NCBI GenBank assembly: GCA_021780585.1
Contig: JAJXYM010000200.1
Location: forward strand, 1-10,459
Reading direction: 5' to 3'
Source of the DNA: Deltaproteobacteria bacterium
Lineage (GTDB): Bacteria; Desulfobacterota; Binatia; Binatales; Binataceae
DNA length: 10,459 nt
The translations under genes and the position numbers were made by a program. A model generated the notes under the pieces. The model ran no database searches, was not told where the DNA came from, and saw only the letters and a program-made list of their open reading frames with translations. Below are positions 1 to 6,539 of this stretch, in pieces (position 1 is the stretch's first letter; each line of letters begins with the position of its first letter).

Positions 1-61
1 CCACGCCGGGGCCGATCACGGCGCTTGGATGCACTTGCGGCGCGGGCGCGTCAGCGTTCAT
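1..61 (-). CDS. lpxA: LpxA-like acyltransferase, N-terminal fragment (runs off left edge)
   Basis: Twenty codons are visible, reading MNADAPAPQVHPSAVIGPGV. The segment VHPSAVIGPGV is the typical opening of a left-handed beta-helix (hexapeptide repeat) acyltransferase. LpxA, which acylates UDP-N-acetylglucosamine in the first step of lipid A synthesis, starts its repeats this close to the N-terminus, whereas LpxD has a separate domain first. The ATG is preceded by a GGAG ribosome site six bases upstream, and the start lies 30 bases after the yacG stop on the same strand, so the two are probably cotranscribed. The 20 visible residues cannot exclude another hexapeptide-repeat protein. The rest of the gene lies outside the window. 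Confidence 0.6.
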   Translation of the reverse strand, partial: MNADAPAPQVHPSAVIGPGV

Positions 62-91
62 GGCGCGCTCCGGCGCTACGGTAGCGGCGGC

Positions 92-283
92 TCAATGGAT
101 GATTTTCTTCCGCTTGGCGAGGTCGTCGGGATGCTCGAAGTCTTCGACTTCGCGTCCGGCGACGCGATAGCCCTCGCCCGCCCAGGCGCCGAGATCGGTC
201 GTGCGGCAGCGCGCCGAACAAAACGGCCGGAAGCGATTAGCCGGCGTGGGATCGGCCTGTTTGCCACAAATCGGACAACGCAT
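92..283 (-). CDS. yacG: DNA gyrase inhibitor YacG (zinc-binding)
   Basis: The product is 63 residues, the usual size of YacG, a small zinc protein that binds GyrB and inhibits gyrase. Four cysteines form the family's zinc site in the order C-x2-C-x15-C-x3-C (Cys3, Cys6, Cys22, Cys26), within MRCPICGK and FRPFCSARCR. The family signature continues as DLGAWAGEGYRVAG, followed by an acidic and then basic tail. The frame stays open upstream for 40 more codons, but that extension is low-complexity Arg/Ala sequence, and conserved homology begins exactly at MRCPICGK, so I chose that Met. The ribosome site is weak (GGGAAG about 12 bases upstream). The gene lies between a membrane protein of unknown function and an lpxA-like start, all on the minus strand. 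Confidence 0.92.
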   Translation of the reverse strand: MRCPICGKQADPTPANRFRPFCSARCRTTDLGAWAGEGYRVAGREVEDFEHPDDLAKRKKIIH

Positions 284-399
284 CGGAGACTTACTTCCCG
301 ATCGAAATTGCCAAATACGGCGCGCCCGCGCAACGGCCGCGCGTCCGCCGCAGCTCACGACCCCGGCCGACCCGTGCGCCCGCGCCGAAACGATCCGCG

Positions 400-1095
400 T
401 CAATAGACCGCGCCGTCGCAGCGATCGCTGCCGCCGCTGGCGATGAACCGGTTCGAACGCGGCTGATAGGTCATCAATTCATTATAACAGAACTCACGTT
501 CGCCCGGACCGCGATAGTTGAAAACGACATGCACCACCATCCGCGCACGGCCCGCGCGAACCGCCTGATAGGCGGCCGCCGGAATGAAGCGATAGATCAG
601 GTGCGGCACGGTCGGCGAGACCATCCCGATATTGTTGATCGCGAGCGAGCCGGTCTGATGCGGCAGGGTGTGGCCGTCGATCAGAACGCCGACGCGGGCG
701 ACGCCGTCGGTCGCCTGAACGTGGCCGAAATTGCGGCAATCGACCACCAGATGCGCGTCGCCGTCGGTGGAGCTGATCGCGTCCGCCGGCTGGTCACGCG
801 CCTCGAAGCGGACGTCGAGCACGCCGATATAGGGACGTTCGGCGACTGTAAACAACAGACTGGTGACTTTGGCGGTACGCCAGGTCGAAAACGCGCTCAA
901 CGCCGTCGCCGCGACCATCAGCAGCGTCATGAAGTCGTTAAAGCGTAGTACGCTCGTGATCCGGCGTATGAGGGTGTCCTCCTCGCGCGTAAGTCCGGGA
1001 CCCTGGGCAAAGTCCATCTCAAGCGTGCGAAGGGGATCGCCCGCGCGATCTTCCGAGGATTGCGGCGAATCCGAAAAATTTCCGTCGGCGGCCAT
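400..1095 (-). CDS. Membrane-anchored protein of unknown function
   Basis: I do not recognise this 231-residue protein as a named family. Residues 1-50 are polar and charged. One hydrophobic segment at about residues 54-72 (DFMTLLMVAATALSAFSTW) is the only clear membrane anchor. With no signal peptide, the N-terminus is probably cytoplasmic and the rest periplasmic. After AERPYIGV (residues 85-92) the C-terminal part looks beta-rich. It has a VVDCRNFGHVQATDG stretch, resembling the 'N-x-G-x-x-x-A' edge seen in Ig-like domains of similar single-pass proteins in soil bacteria. Three cysteines sit in this exported part, so a disulphide is possible. The ATG has a good ribosome site (AAGGAG, about 10 bases upstream). 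The yacG start follows 116 bases downstream, so cotranscription is possible. Confidence 0.75.
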   Translation of the reverse strand: MAADGNFSDSPQSSEDRAGDPLRTLEMDFAQGPGLTREEDTLIRRITSVLRFNDFMTLLMVAATALSAFSTWRTAKVTSLLFTVAERPYIGVLDVRFEARDQPADAISSTDGDAHLVVDCRNFGHVQATDGVARVGVLIDGHTLPHQTGSLAINNIGMVSPTVPHLIYRFIPAAAYQAVRAGRARMVVHVVFNYRGPGEREFCYNELMTYQPRSNRFIASGGSDRCDGAVY

Positions 1096-1443
1096 TTTCG
1101 ACGCGCTCCTTGTCCGACGTAACGATCGCCCGAACGGCCGCGATCATCACCGCGGGCGGAACGGCGACGGTAAGGCTAACGGGTTTGCGGGCGACCGGTA
1201 AAGCCGCTGCCAGCGTCATGCAATAACGCTTCATATTGGGTGCGAGCGCACAAGATGGATGAAAGATTATAAATACGCGCCGTTAACGCATCGCCCGGCA
1301 CAGGTCTGATTGACTACGCGCTATCGCGATGCTATCTGGTCATCAGGTCCTACCGACTCGCGTTGGGATTGGCTTGGCTGGCTGGAGCAGCGGGCGCCAA
1401 TTCCGGGGGAGACGCAATGTCGAACCGAGCGGGGGAGAATTCC
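1096..1443. other. Divergent intergenic region, 348 bases
   Basis: This region separates the minus-strand membrane protein from the plus-strand tannase-family gene. It should hold both promoters. On the minus strand a perfect TATAAT lies at 1271-1266, with no good -35 partner at 17 bases. On the plus strand TTGACT (1310-1315) and TATCTG (1333-1338) are 17 bases apart, a plausible but weak sigma-70-type promoter. The stretch around 1245-1300 is less GC-rich than its surroundings, as expected of a promoter. I see no RNA gene, repeat array or strong hairpin here. Confidence 0.45.
1310..1338 (+). promoter_or_regulatory. Possible sigma-70 promoter of the tannase-family gene
   Basis: TTGACT at 1310-1315 matches five of six -35 bases. 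TATCTG at 1333-1338 is a poor -10 (TAT retained). The spacer is 17 bases. Transcription would start about 100 bases before the chosen ATG at 1444. It is a motif match only and could be chance. Confidence 0.3.
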
Positions 1444-3102
1444 ATGAAATCCGAGCGACGATGCAGGGGACTGGCGGGTTCCCTCGCGCTTGCGGCGTCG
1501 ATCGCGCTGATCGCCGCGCGCGGCGCGTGGGCGGCGCCCGGATGCGACGTCGGAGCGCTGCAGGGCGCGGCGCCCACCGGCGTCACGATCACCGCCGCGG
1601 CGGCGGTCGTGCTCAATCCGACGACTTCGTATTGCGACGTGAGGGGCGCGATCGCGACGGCCAGCGGCGGCCAAAACGGATCGGTGCTATTCGAGCTCGG
1701 CCTGCCGACGCCATGGAATGGGAACTTCGTCTTTATCGGCAACGGCGGCTTCGCGGGCAGTTTGCAGGGAGTCGAGAGCGGCGAATTCGCGGCGCTTTTG
1801 AGTTTCGGCTTCGCGGCAGCGGCGACCGACACGGGCCATGAGTCACAATACGATAATTCCGGCCTCGGCGGGTTCGACGGCGGCTTCGGACTAATCAACG
1901 GGCAGGCGAATCAGCCGAATTTTGCCGCAATCGACGATTTCGCCTATCGCGGGGTCCATCTGAGCGCGGTCGCCAGCGAGACCCTGGCGACCGCGTATTA
2001 CGGCTCCGCGATGTTCTCGTACTTCGACGGATGCTCGACCGGAGGGCGGCAGGCGCTGGTCGAGGCGGAGGAATTTCCGACCGATTTCAATGGAATTATC
2101 GCCGGCGATCCCGCGATCGGAGATCCGATCGCGGGCTTCGCAGCGAACGCCCAGACGCTGCTGGCGAGTCCGGACCGCTATTTGCCGCCCAGCGCGATCG
2201 ATCTGCTGGACGCCGCAGTGACGCAAAAGTGCGACGCGTCGGACGGTCTGGTCGACGGCCTGATCGAGGATCCGCGGCTGTGCAATTTCGATCCGGCCAG
2301 TCTCGAATGCAAGGGTAGGAACGCGACGAATTGCCTCACCGACGCGCAGGTCAAAACCGTCAAAGCGATTTATCAGGGCGCGCGCGGACGCAACGGCGAG
2401 AGCCTCTATCCCGGCTTCACGGCGAGCAATCCGGGCGGCGCCGACGGCTGGAAGGCGTGGATTACGGGGGCGACGACGCCGGCGTTCGATAGCGCGAATC
2501 CATGGGGCGCGCCGCCGGGAGAGTTCGTAACGGGACCGTACCAGTTCACGTTTCTGGATCAATTCATGAAGTATTTCGTGTTCCAGGACCCGGCCTACGA
2601 CGCGCTCGATTTCAGCTTCAGGGATATCGGCGATCTGAACGCGCTCGACGCGATCGTGACCAAAGATGGCGGCAACGGCAAAAATCCGGACCTCAAGCCG
2701 TTTTTCGAGGCCGGCGGCAAGCTTCTGATGTATCACGGATGGAGCGATCCGGCCTTGAGCCCGTTCGTCAGCGTGAACTATTACAACGCGGCGCGCGTGG
2801 CGCTGCATGGCGATTTCGAGCGTCTCCGGCAAGACGCGCGGCTGTTCATGGTGCCGGGGATGCATCATTGCACGGGCGGCCCCGGTCCGTACCAGTTCGA
2901 TCCGCTGACGCCGCTGATTCAATGGGTCGAAGCGGGCCAGGCGCCGGAGGCGATAATCGGCGCGAATCCGAACAGCGGCCGAACCTTCCCGATCTGCGCC
3001 TATCCGCAACTGGCGGTATACAGCGGCAGCGGCGACGTCAACGACGCAACGAACTGGGTCTGCCAGGACCACATCACCCGGCGCTTCACCAAGGGCCATT
3101 GA
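1444..3102 (+). CDS. Secreted tannase/feruloyl esterase family alpha/beta-hydrolase
   Basis: The 552-residue product belongs to the tannase/feruloyl esterase family, which hydrolyses ester bonds of plant phenolics such as gallate or ferulate esters. Residues 1-30 form a Sec signal peptide with likely cleavage after ARGAWA. The nucleophile motif GCSTGGRQ gives Ser198, preceded by Cys197. The acid is Asp435 in YHGWSDPALSP and the base is His475 in GMHHCTGG, followed by Cys476. This is the family's CS-D-HC arrangement, in which a disulphide joins the cysteines beside Ser and His. A Ca-binding-type loop rich in Asp and Gly (CDASDGLVDGLIEDP) starts near residue 263. The frame opens at 1363 and another ATG lies at 1417 with its own GGGGGAG. 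I chose 1444 because it has a GGGGGAG ribosome site and gives a compact signal peptide starting MKSERR. Substrate cannot be told from sequence. The gene stands alone in its transcription unit. Confidence 0.9.
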   Translation: MKSERRCRGLAGSLALAASIALIAARGAWAAPGCDVGALQGAAPTGVTITAAAAVVLNPTTSYCDVRGAIATASGGQNGSVLFELGLPTPWNGNFVFIGNGGFAGSLQGVESGEFAALLSFGFAAAATDTGHESQYDNSGLGGFDGGFGLINGQANQPNFAAIDDFAYRGVHLSAVASETLATAYYGSAMFSYFDGCSTGGRQALVEAEEFPTDFNGIIAGDPAIGDPIAGFAANAQTLLASPDRYLPPSAIDLLDAAVTQKCDASDGLVDGLIEDPRLCNFDPASLECKGRNATNCLTDAQVKTVKAIYQGARGRNGESLYPGFTASNPGGADGWKAWITGATTPAFDSANPWGAPPGEFVTGPYQFTFLDQFMKYFVFQDPAYDALDFSFRDIGDLNALDAIVTKDGGNGKNPDLKPFFEAGGKLLMYHGWSDPALSPFVSVNYYNAARVALHGDFERLRQDARLFMVPGMHHCTGGPGPYQFDPLTPLIQWVEAGQAPEAIIGANPNSGRTFPICAYPQLAVYSGSGDVNDATNWVCQDHITRRFTKGH

Positions 3103-3115
3103 GCCGCGCGGAACA

Positions 3116-3160
3116 CGGATTGGCGTCGGCCGGTCCGCGCAACCACGCGGCGTTAATCCG
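3116..3160. terminator. Possible bidirectional terminator between convergent genes
   Basis: The 67-base gap between the convergent tannase-family gene and tadA holds nested inverted repeats. The outer arms are CGGATT (3116-3121) and AATCCG (3155-3160). The inner arms are CCGCG (3135-3139) and CGCGG (3146-3150), around the six-base loop CAACCA. No T-run follows on either strand, so it would be an atypical or weak terminator. The convergent layout is the main reason to expect one here. Confidence 0.3.
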
Positions 3161-3169
3161 GCCGCGCGT

Positions 3170-3649
3170 CTAGCCGCGGCGCGCGCGGAAGAAATCCTTG
3201 AGCAGCGCGCCGCATTCCGCCTCCATCAGGCCGCCGTACGCCTCCACGCGATGGTTGAGGCGGCCGTCGCGGCCGAGATCGAAGACCGAGCCGAGGGCGC
3301 CGGCCTTGTCGTCGCGCGCGCCAAAGTAAATCCTGGCGATCCGCGCCTGAATGATTGCGCCCACGCACATCGCGCACGGCTCAAGCGTGACGTAGAGATC
3401 GGCCCCGGGCAGGCGATAGGCGCCGAGCGCCGTCGCGGCCGCGCGAATCGCGACGATTTCGGCGTGCGCGGTCGGGTCGCGGGCGGCGATCGGCCGATTA
3501 TGGCCGACGCCCTCAATCACGCCGCCGACCACGACGATCGCGCCGACCGGAACCTCGCCGGCCGCGGCCGCCCGCCGCGCCTCCGCGAGCGCCCGCGCCA
3601 TCATGGTGGCGTCGCCGCGCAAGGTCCGGTTTTCGTTCGCCATCCCCAT
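3170..3649 (-). CDS. tadA: tRNA-specific adenosine deaminase TadA
   Basis: The 159-residue product matches the size and layout of TadA, which deaminates adenosine-34 of tRNA-Arg(ACG) to inosine. The zinc-binding deaminase motifs are present: TAHAEIVAI with His62 (zinc ligand) and Glu64 (proton shuttle), and LEPCAMCVGAI with Cys92 and Cys95. EVPVGAIVV precedes them, and RIYFGARDDKAGALGS is the usual segment after the PCxxC motif. The frame stays open far upstream, across the divergent rhodanese gene, but family similarity starts only shortly before ATMMARAL. I chose the Met at 3649; the Met at 3643 is equally possible, and neither has a strong ribosome site. The gene converges on the tannase-family gene and is divergent from the rhodanese gene, 74 bases away. 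Confidence 0.93.
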   Translation of the reverse strand: MGMANENRTLRGDATMMARALAEARRAAAAGEVPVGAIVVVGGVIEGVGHNRPIAARDPTAHAEIVAIRAAATALGAYRLPGADLYVTLEPCAMCVGAIIQARIARIYFGARDDKAGALGSVFDLGRDGRLNHRVEAYGGLMEAECGALLKDFFRARRG

Positions 3650-3723
3650 GATGGTAGATTCTTGCGGCGGCGGGTGAAACCGCCCCCTATTCTTATCGGA
3701 CAATTGGGTATTATCGATTCGGC

Positions 3724-4050
3724 ATGGCGCAAATTCCTGAAATCGAACCGACCACACTGAAGGCGCGGCGCGACCGCGGCGAAACTCCGCACGTGCTCGA
3801 CGTACGCGAGGAGGGAGAAGTCGCGATTGCGCCCTTTCCCGGCGCGACGCATATCCCGATGGGCGAGATTCCCGCGCGACTCGGCGAACTCGATCGCGCC
3901 GCCGAATGGATCGTCGTATGCCATCATGGGATGCGCAGCGCGCAGGTGGCGATCTACCTGGCGCGGGCTGGATTCGAGCGCGTCGCCAATCTGTGCGGCG
4001 GCATCGACGCGTGGTCCCAGGACGTCGATCCGTCAACTCCGCGTTATTGA
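3724..4050 (+). CDS. Single-domain rhodanese-like protein
   Basis: This 108-residue protein is one rhodanese domain, a fold that carries sulfur as a persulfide on an active-site cysteine. The active loop is CHHGMRS with Cys66 as the sulfur carrier. The opening motif HVLDVREEGEV (residues 23-33), the GATHIPMGEIP strand (residues 40-50) and NLCGGIDAWS (residues 89-98) are all in the expected order, and the tail VDPSTPRY is typical of this subfamily. There is no signal peptide, so it acts in the cytoplasm. The ATG lacks a recognisable ribosome site. A Nit-type amidase follows 33 bases downstream on the same strand, so the two are probably cotranscribed. The sulfur donor and acceptor cannot be read from the sequence. 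Confidence 0.9.
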   Translation: MAQIPEIEPTTLKARRDRGETPHVLDVREEGEVAIAPFPGATHIPMGEIPARLGELDRAAEWIVVCHHGMRSAQVAIYLARAGFERVANLCGGIDAWSQDVDPSTPRY

Positions 4051-4083
4051 GCGCGCGGTGGACGCGGCAAGGAGCGATCGGCA

Positions 4084-4893
4084 ATGACTTTTCTCGCGGC
4101 GGCGATTCAAATGGCGACGAAGAGCGACAAGCCCGCCAATCTCGAGCGCGCCGAGCATCTGATCCGGCTGGCGGCGGCGCGCGGCGCGCAATTGGTCGCC
4201 CTGCCGGAAACTTTCAACTGGCGCGGCAAACGCGCCGACGAACCGCGGGCCGCCGAAACGCTCGAGGGCGAATCGATCGCGCGGATGGCGCGGCTGGCGC
4301 GCGAACTGGAAATCCATCTGCTGGCCGGCTCGATCGCCGAAATCGCGCCGGGCGAGGAAAAGCGCTACAACACCTCGGTACTGCTCGGCCCCGACGGCGC
4401 GCGGATCGCGGTCTATCGCAAGATTCATCTGTTCGACGTCGATTTGCCCGGCCGCGTGACGATCAAGGAATCCGACGCCAAGCTGCCGGGCACGGAGGTG
4501 GTCGCCGCCGCGACCGCGCTCGGCACAATCGGGATGAGCGTATGCTACGACCTGCGCTTTCCCGAACTATACCGGCGTCTGACTTTTGCCGGCGCGCTAA
4601 TTTTGGCGATTCCAAGCGCGTTCACCTTTCCCACCGGCGAGGCTCATTGGGAGACGCTGATTCGCGCCCGCGCGATCGAGAACCAATGCTACGTGATCGC
4701 GCCCGCGCAGTTCGGCCCCAACGTCCACGGTTTCAGCGATTACGGCAATTCGATGATCGTGGATCCGTGGGGCCGGGTGCTGGCGCGCGCGCCCGATCAG
4801 GAGGGCGTAATCGTCGCGCCGCTGGAGCTCGATTATCTGGAGCGGGTGCGGCGCGAATTGCCGGCGCTGGGCCACGCCCGGCTCAATTATTGA
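4084..4893 (+). CDS. Carbon-nitrogen hydrolase, Nit family (deaminated glutathione amidase-like)
   Basis: The 269-residue product is a nitrilase-superfamily amidase with the complete Glu-Lys-Cys triad: Glu42 in LPETFNW, Lys113 in YRKIHLFD and Cys154 in SVCYDLRFPELYR. The surrounding residues (FTFPTGEAHWETLIRARAIE, then NQCYVIAPAQFG and DPWGRVLA) are those of the Nit1/NitFhit branch. Characterised members hydrolyse deaminated glutathione, a repair reaction for a transaminase side product. The length fits the branch and there is no signal peptide. The ATG has AAGGAG nine bases upstream. It follows a rhodanese gene by 33 bases; both could concern thiol and sulfur housekeeping, but that link is an inference. 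A general omega-amidase activity is the main alternative. Confidence 0.9.
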   Translation: MTFLAAAIQMATKSDKPANLERAEHLIRLAAARGAQLVALPETFNWRGKRADEPRAAETLEGESIARMARLARELEIHLLAGSIAEIAPGEEKRYNTSVLLGPDGARIAVYRKIHLFDVDLPGRVTIKESDAKLPGTEVVAAATALGTIGMSVCYDLRFPELYRRLTFAGALILAIPSAFTFPTGEAHWETLIRARAIENQCYVIAPAQFGPNVHGFSDYGNSMIVDPWGRVLARAPDQEGVIVAPLELDYLERVRRELPALGHARLNY

Positions 4894-5058
4894 GGCAGGT
4901 TTGGGCATGGGCGCTTGACGACCGCCAACAGTAGGATTAAGCAGGCTCTCACGTTCTGGATTAGGCCGCCCATCACGCCGCGGCTATCGCCATGCGCAAA
5001 GCGGGCGACGCGCATAGTTCGCGGCGTACGGAAGGCAAGGCGCGCAAGGAATCAAGTT

Positions 5059-6237
5059 ATGGCAGAAGGACCACTGGCAGGCTTTCGCATCCTGGATCTC
5101 ACCCAGGTCGTATCGGGACCGTTTTGCACGATGCTGCTGGGCGATTTGGGGGCCGACGTGATCAAGATCGAGCCGCCCGAGGGTGACGCCACGCGCCTGT
5201 TCGGCCGCCCGTTCAAAAACGGCGTCACCGCGACTTTCCTCAATTTCAATCGCAACAAGCGCAGCGTCGTGGTCGATCTCAAAATGGAGCATGGCCGCGA
5301 TATCGTGCGGCGGCTCGCGGTCAAGGCCGACGCCATCATCGAAAACAACCGGCCGGGAGTCGCCGACCGCCTCGGCATCGGCTACGCCGATATCCGGCGC
5401 GCCAATCCCAAGATCATCTATTGCTCAATCTGCGGCTTCGGCCCCAAGGGCGCTCACGCCAACGCCCCCGCCTACGACCCGGTAATCCAGGGCTACTCCG
5501 GGATGGCCTTCGTGCAGGGCGGCAAGGAAAACAAGCCGACCGCGGTCAAGATGGCGCTGGCGGACAAAATCGCCGGAATGACCGCCGCGCTGAGCATCGT
5601 CAGCGCGCTGCACGCCACGCGCAATCGCGGCGTCGGCCAGTATATCCGCGTGCCGATGACCGAGGCGATGATGGCGTTTTCGGCGAATGATTCCGCCTTT
5701 TTGGGCTATACCTTCCTGCCCGACGCGGAATTCAAGGACAAGGTGCCGAAGAGCGGCAGCCTGGATCCGTTCCGCACCGCCGACGGCTGGGTGACGATCG
5801 CGCCCTTCAAGGACGACCAATGGGAGCGTCTGTGCGAAGGCCTCGGCCATCCCGAGTGGTGGCAAGTCGAAAATCGCACCGAGCGGATGCGCACCGTGCT
5901 ACGCGGAATCGGCAAGCTCTTTCCCGAGCGTGAAAGCGCACATTGGCTGGAGGCGCTGGAGCGCGCCGACGTGCCCTGCGGCCCGGTCCATAACTATGAC
6001 ACGATCTTCGACGATCCCGACGTAATCGCCAACGAAAACTTCGCCGAATACGACCATCCGGACGGCGGACGGGTGCGCGCGGTGAATCCCGGGATGCGCT
6101 TCAGCGAAACGCCGGCCAAAATCTGGCGGACGCCGCCCCGACTCGGCGAGCATACCGAGGAGGTCCTGCGCGAGGCCGGGATGTCGCGGGCGCAAATAGA
6201 GGAGCTGCGCGCCGAAAAGGCGATCAACCAGCCCTGA
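5059..6237 (+). CDS. CaiB/BaiF family (class III) CoA-transferase
   Basis: The 392-residue product is a class III CoA-transferase, moving CoA between acyl-CoA and a free acid. It opens with the family hallmark GPLAGFRILDLTQVVSGPF, then LGDLGADVIKIEPPEGD (residues 28-43) and FLNFNRNKRSVVVDLK (residues 60-75). The catalytic Asp, which forms the covalent anhydride, is Asp169 in LADKIAGM, the same number as in CaiB and formyl-CoA transferase. CGFGPKG and GVGQYIRVPMTEAM are also standard, and the C-terminal part carries the usual VPCGPVHNYDTIFDDP motif. The frame opens earlier at a TTG (4915), but homology starts at MAEGPLAG and AAGGA lies eight bases before that ATG. A 165-base gap separates it from the upstream amidase, so its own promoter is possible. 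Acyl substrate is unknown. Confidence 0.93.
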   Translation: MAEGPLAGFRILDLTQVVSGPFCTMLLGDLGADVIKIEPPEGDATRLFGRPFKNGVTATFLNFNRNKRSVVVDLKMEHGRDIVRRLAVKADAIIENNRPGVADRLGIGYADIRRANPKIIYCSICGFGPKGAHANAPAYDPVIQGYSGMAFVQGGKENKPTAVKMALADKIAGMTAALSIVSALHATRNRGVGQYIRVPMTEAMMAFSANDSAFLGYTFLPDAEFKDKVPKSGSLDPFRTADGWVTIAPFKDDQWERLCEGLGHPEWWQVENRTERMRTVLRGIGKLFPERESAHWLEALERADVPCGPVHNYDTIFDDPDVIANENFAEYDHPDGGRVRAVNPGMRFSETPAKIWRTPPRLGEHTEEVLREAGMSRAQIEELRAEKAINQP

Positions 6238-6238
6238 C

Positions 6239-6397
6239 CGGCGCGCCTCGATCAGCCTCGCGCGGCTGCTGAACCAGAAGGGCCGTCGCGACGAAGCGCG
6301 CGCGACGCTCGCCGAGATCTACAACTGGTTCACCGAGGGCTTCGACGCCGCCGACTTCATCGGCGCCAAGGCCCTGCTCGACGAACTGAACGGATGA
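6239..6397 (+). pseudogene. C-terminal remnant of a TPR-type adenylate-cyclase/ATPase-like protein
   Basis: An open frame with no start codon begins beside the CoA-transferase stop and ends at a TGA (6395-6397). It reads RRASISLARLLNQKG, then RRDEARATLAEIYNWFTEGF and DAADFIGAKALLDELNG. This closely resembles the extreme C-terminus of large soil-bacterial proteins that combine a class III adenylate cyclase or AAA-type ATPase with TPR repeats. Their usual tail is 'SLARLWRDQGRRAEA...YGWFTEGFDT.DL.EAKALLDEL'. About 50 residues survive and no body of the gene is present. Family similarity begins within two codons of the neighbouring stop, so a deletion or insertion joint probably lies there. The tail keeps its reading frame and looks little decayed, suggesting a fairly recent event. 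I made the family match from memory of the tail motif. Confidence 0.7.
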
Positions 6398-6418
6398 ATG
6401 GCGATACAATCGTGATGC

Positions 6419-6496
6419 TGGATTCCACCATTCCATGCACCGCGCTTCGTCATTCCGGGCAAAACGAAGAATCAGCTTCGTCAACCGGGCGCCCGG
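6419..6496. repeat. Dispersed-repeat fragment plus 12-bp perfect palindrome
   Basis: The stretch around 6446-6472 (CTTCGTCATTCCGGGC then AAAACGAAGAATC) resembles the 'GTCATTCCGAGCG...AGGAATC' intergenic repeat common in deltaproteobacteria and other soil or sediment bacteria. Its antisense reading gives the familiar false peptide LRFARND. Arms CTTCGT (6445-6450), ACGAAG (6464-6469) and CTTCGT (6476-6481) allow two alternative hairpins. Just after it, CCGGGCGCCCGG (6485-6496) is a perfect palindrome lying seven bases before the TTGACA of the next promoter. Only one copy is visible in this window, so copy number is unknown. Confidence 0.5.
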
Positions 6497-6502
6497 CGCA
6501 TC

Positions 6503-6530
6503 TTGACAGGTTTCAAGACCTAGACTTAAT
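6503..6530 (+). promoter_or_regulatory. Promoter of the PerR-like regulator gene
   Basis: A perfect -35 TTGACA (6503-6508) is followed after 16 bases by CTTAAT (6525-6530), four of six -10 bases. Transcription would start near 6537, only about three bases before the ATG at 6540. The mRNA would therefore be leaderless or nearly so, which fits the absence of a ribosome site there. The -10 lies inside the 17-bp dyad at 6519-6535. Confidence 0.55.
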
Positions 6531-6535
6531 CTAAA
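6519..6535. promoter_or_regulatory. Putative PerR-like operator, site A (autoregulatory)
   Basis: The 17-base sequence CCTAGACTTAATCTAAA is an imperfect dyad (TAGA...TCTA) covering the -10 and start region of the regulator gene. It resembles the TTTAGAA-N3-TTCTAAA operators of Irr/PerR-type Fur proteins, matching 10 of the 14 arm positions. It shares 12 of 17 bases with site B upstream of the peroxidase gene. Binding here would block transcription, so negative autoregulation is the likely meaning. Confidence 0.55.
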
Positions 6536-6539
6536 CGCA

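Noticed and set aside
1019..1234. 71-codon minus-strand frame with a hydrophobic start overlapping the membrane protein gene
   Set aside because: It has no ribosome site, overlaps the start of a better gene by 77 bases and turns Arg-rich. A real small protein is not excluded but is unsupported.
1891..3099. 402-codon open frame antisense to the tannase-family gene
   Set aside because: It is Arg-rich with no family motifs and lies wholly opposite a gene with an intact catalytic triad. Long antisense frames are usual in high-GC DNA.
3650..4084. Upstream extension of tadA to a 304-residue protein
   Set aside because: The extension is Arg-rich, runs antisense through the rhodanese gene including its active-site loop, and adds nothing that TadA proteins have.
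5653..5667. Glu in VPMTEAM of the CoA-transferase seen as a lost catalytic Asp
   Set aside because: Counting residues shows that the true catalytic Asp is Asp169 in LADKIAGM, as in CaiB and formyl-CoA transferase. The VPMTEAM Glu is not the nucleophile and CaiB itself has Glu there.
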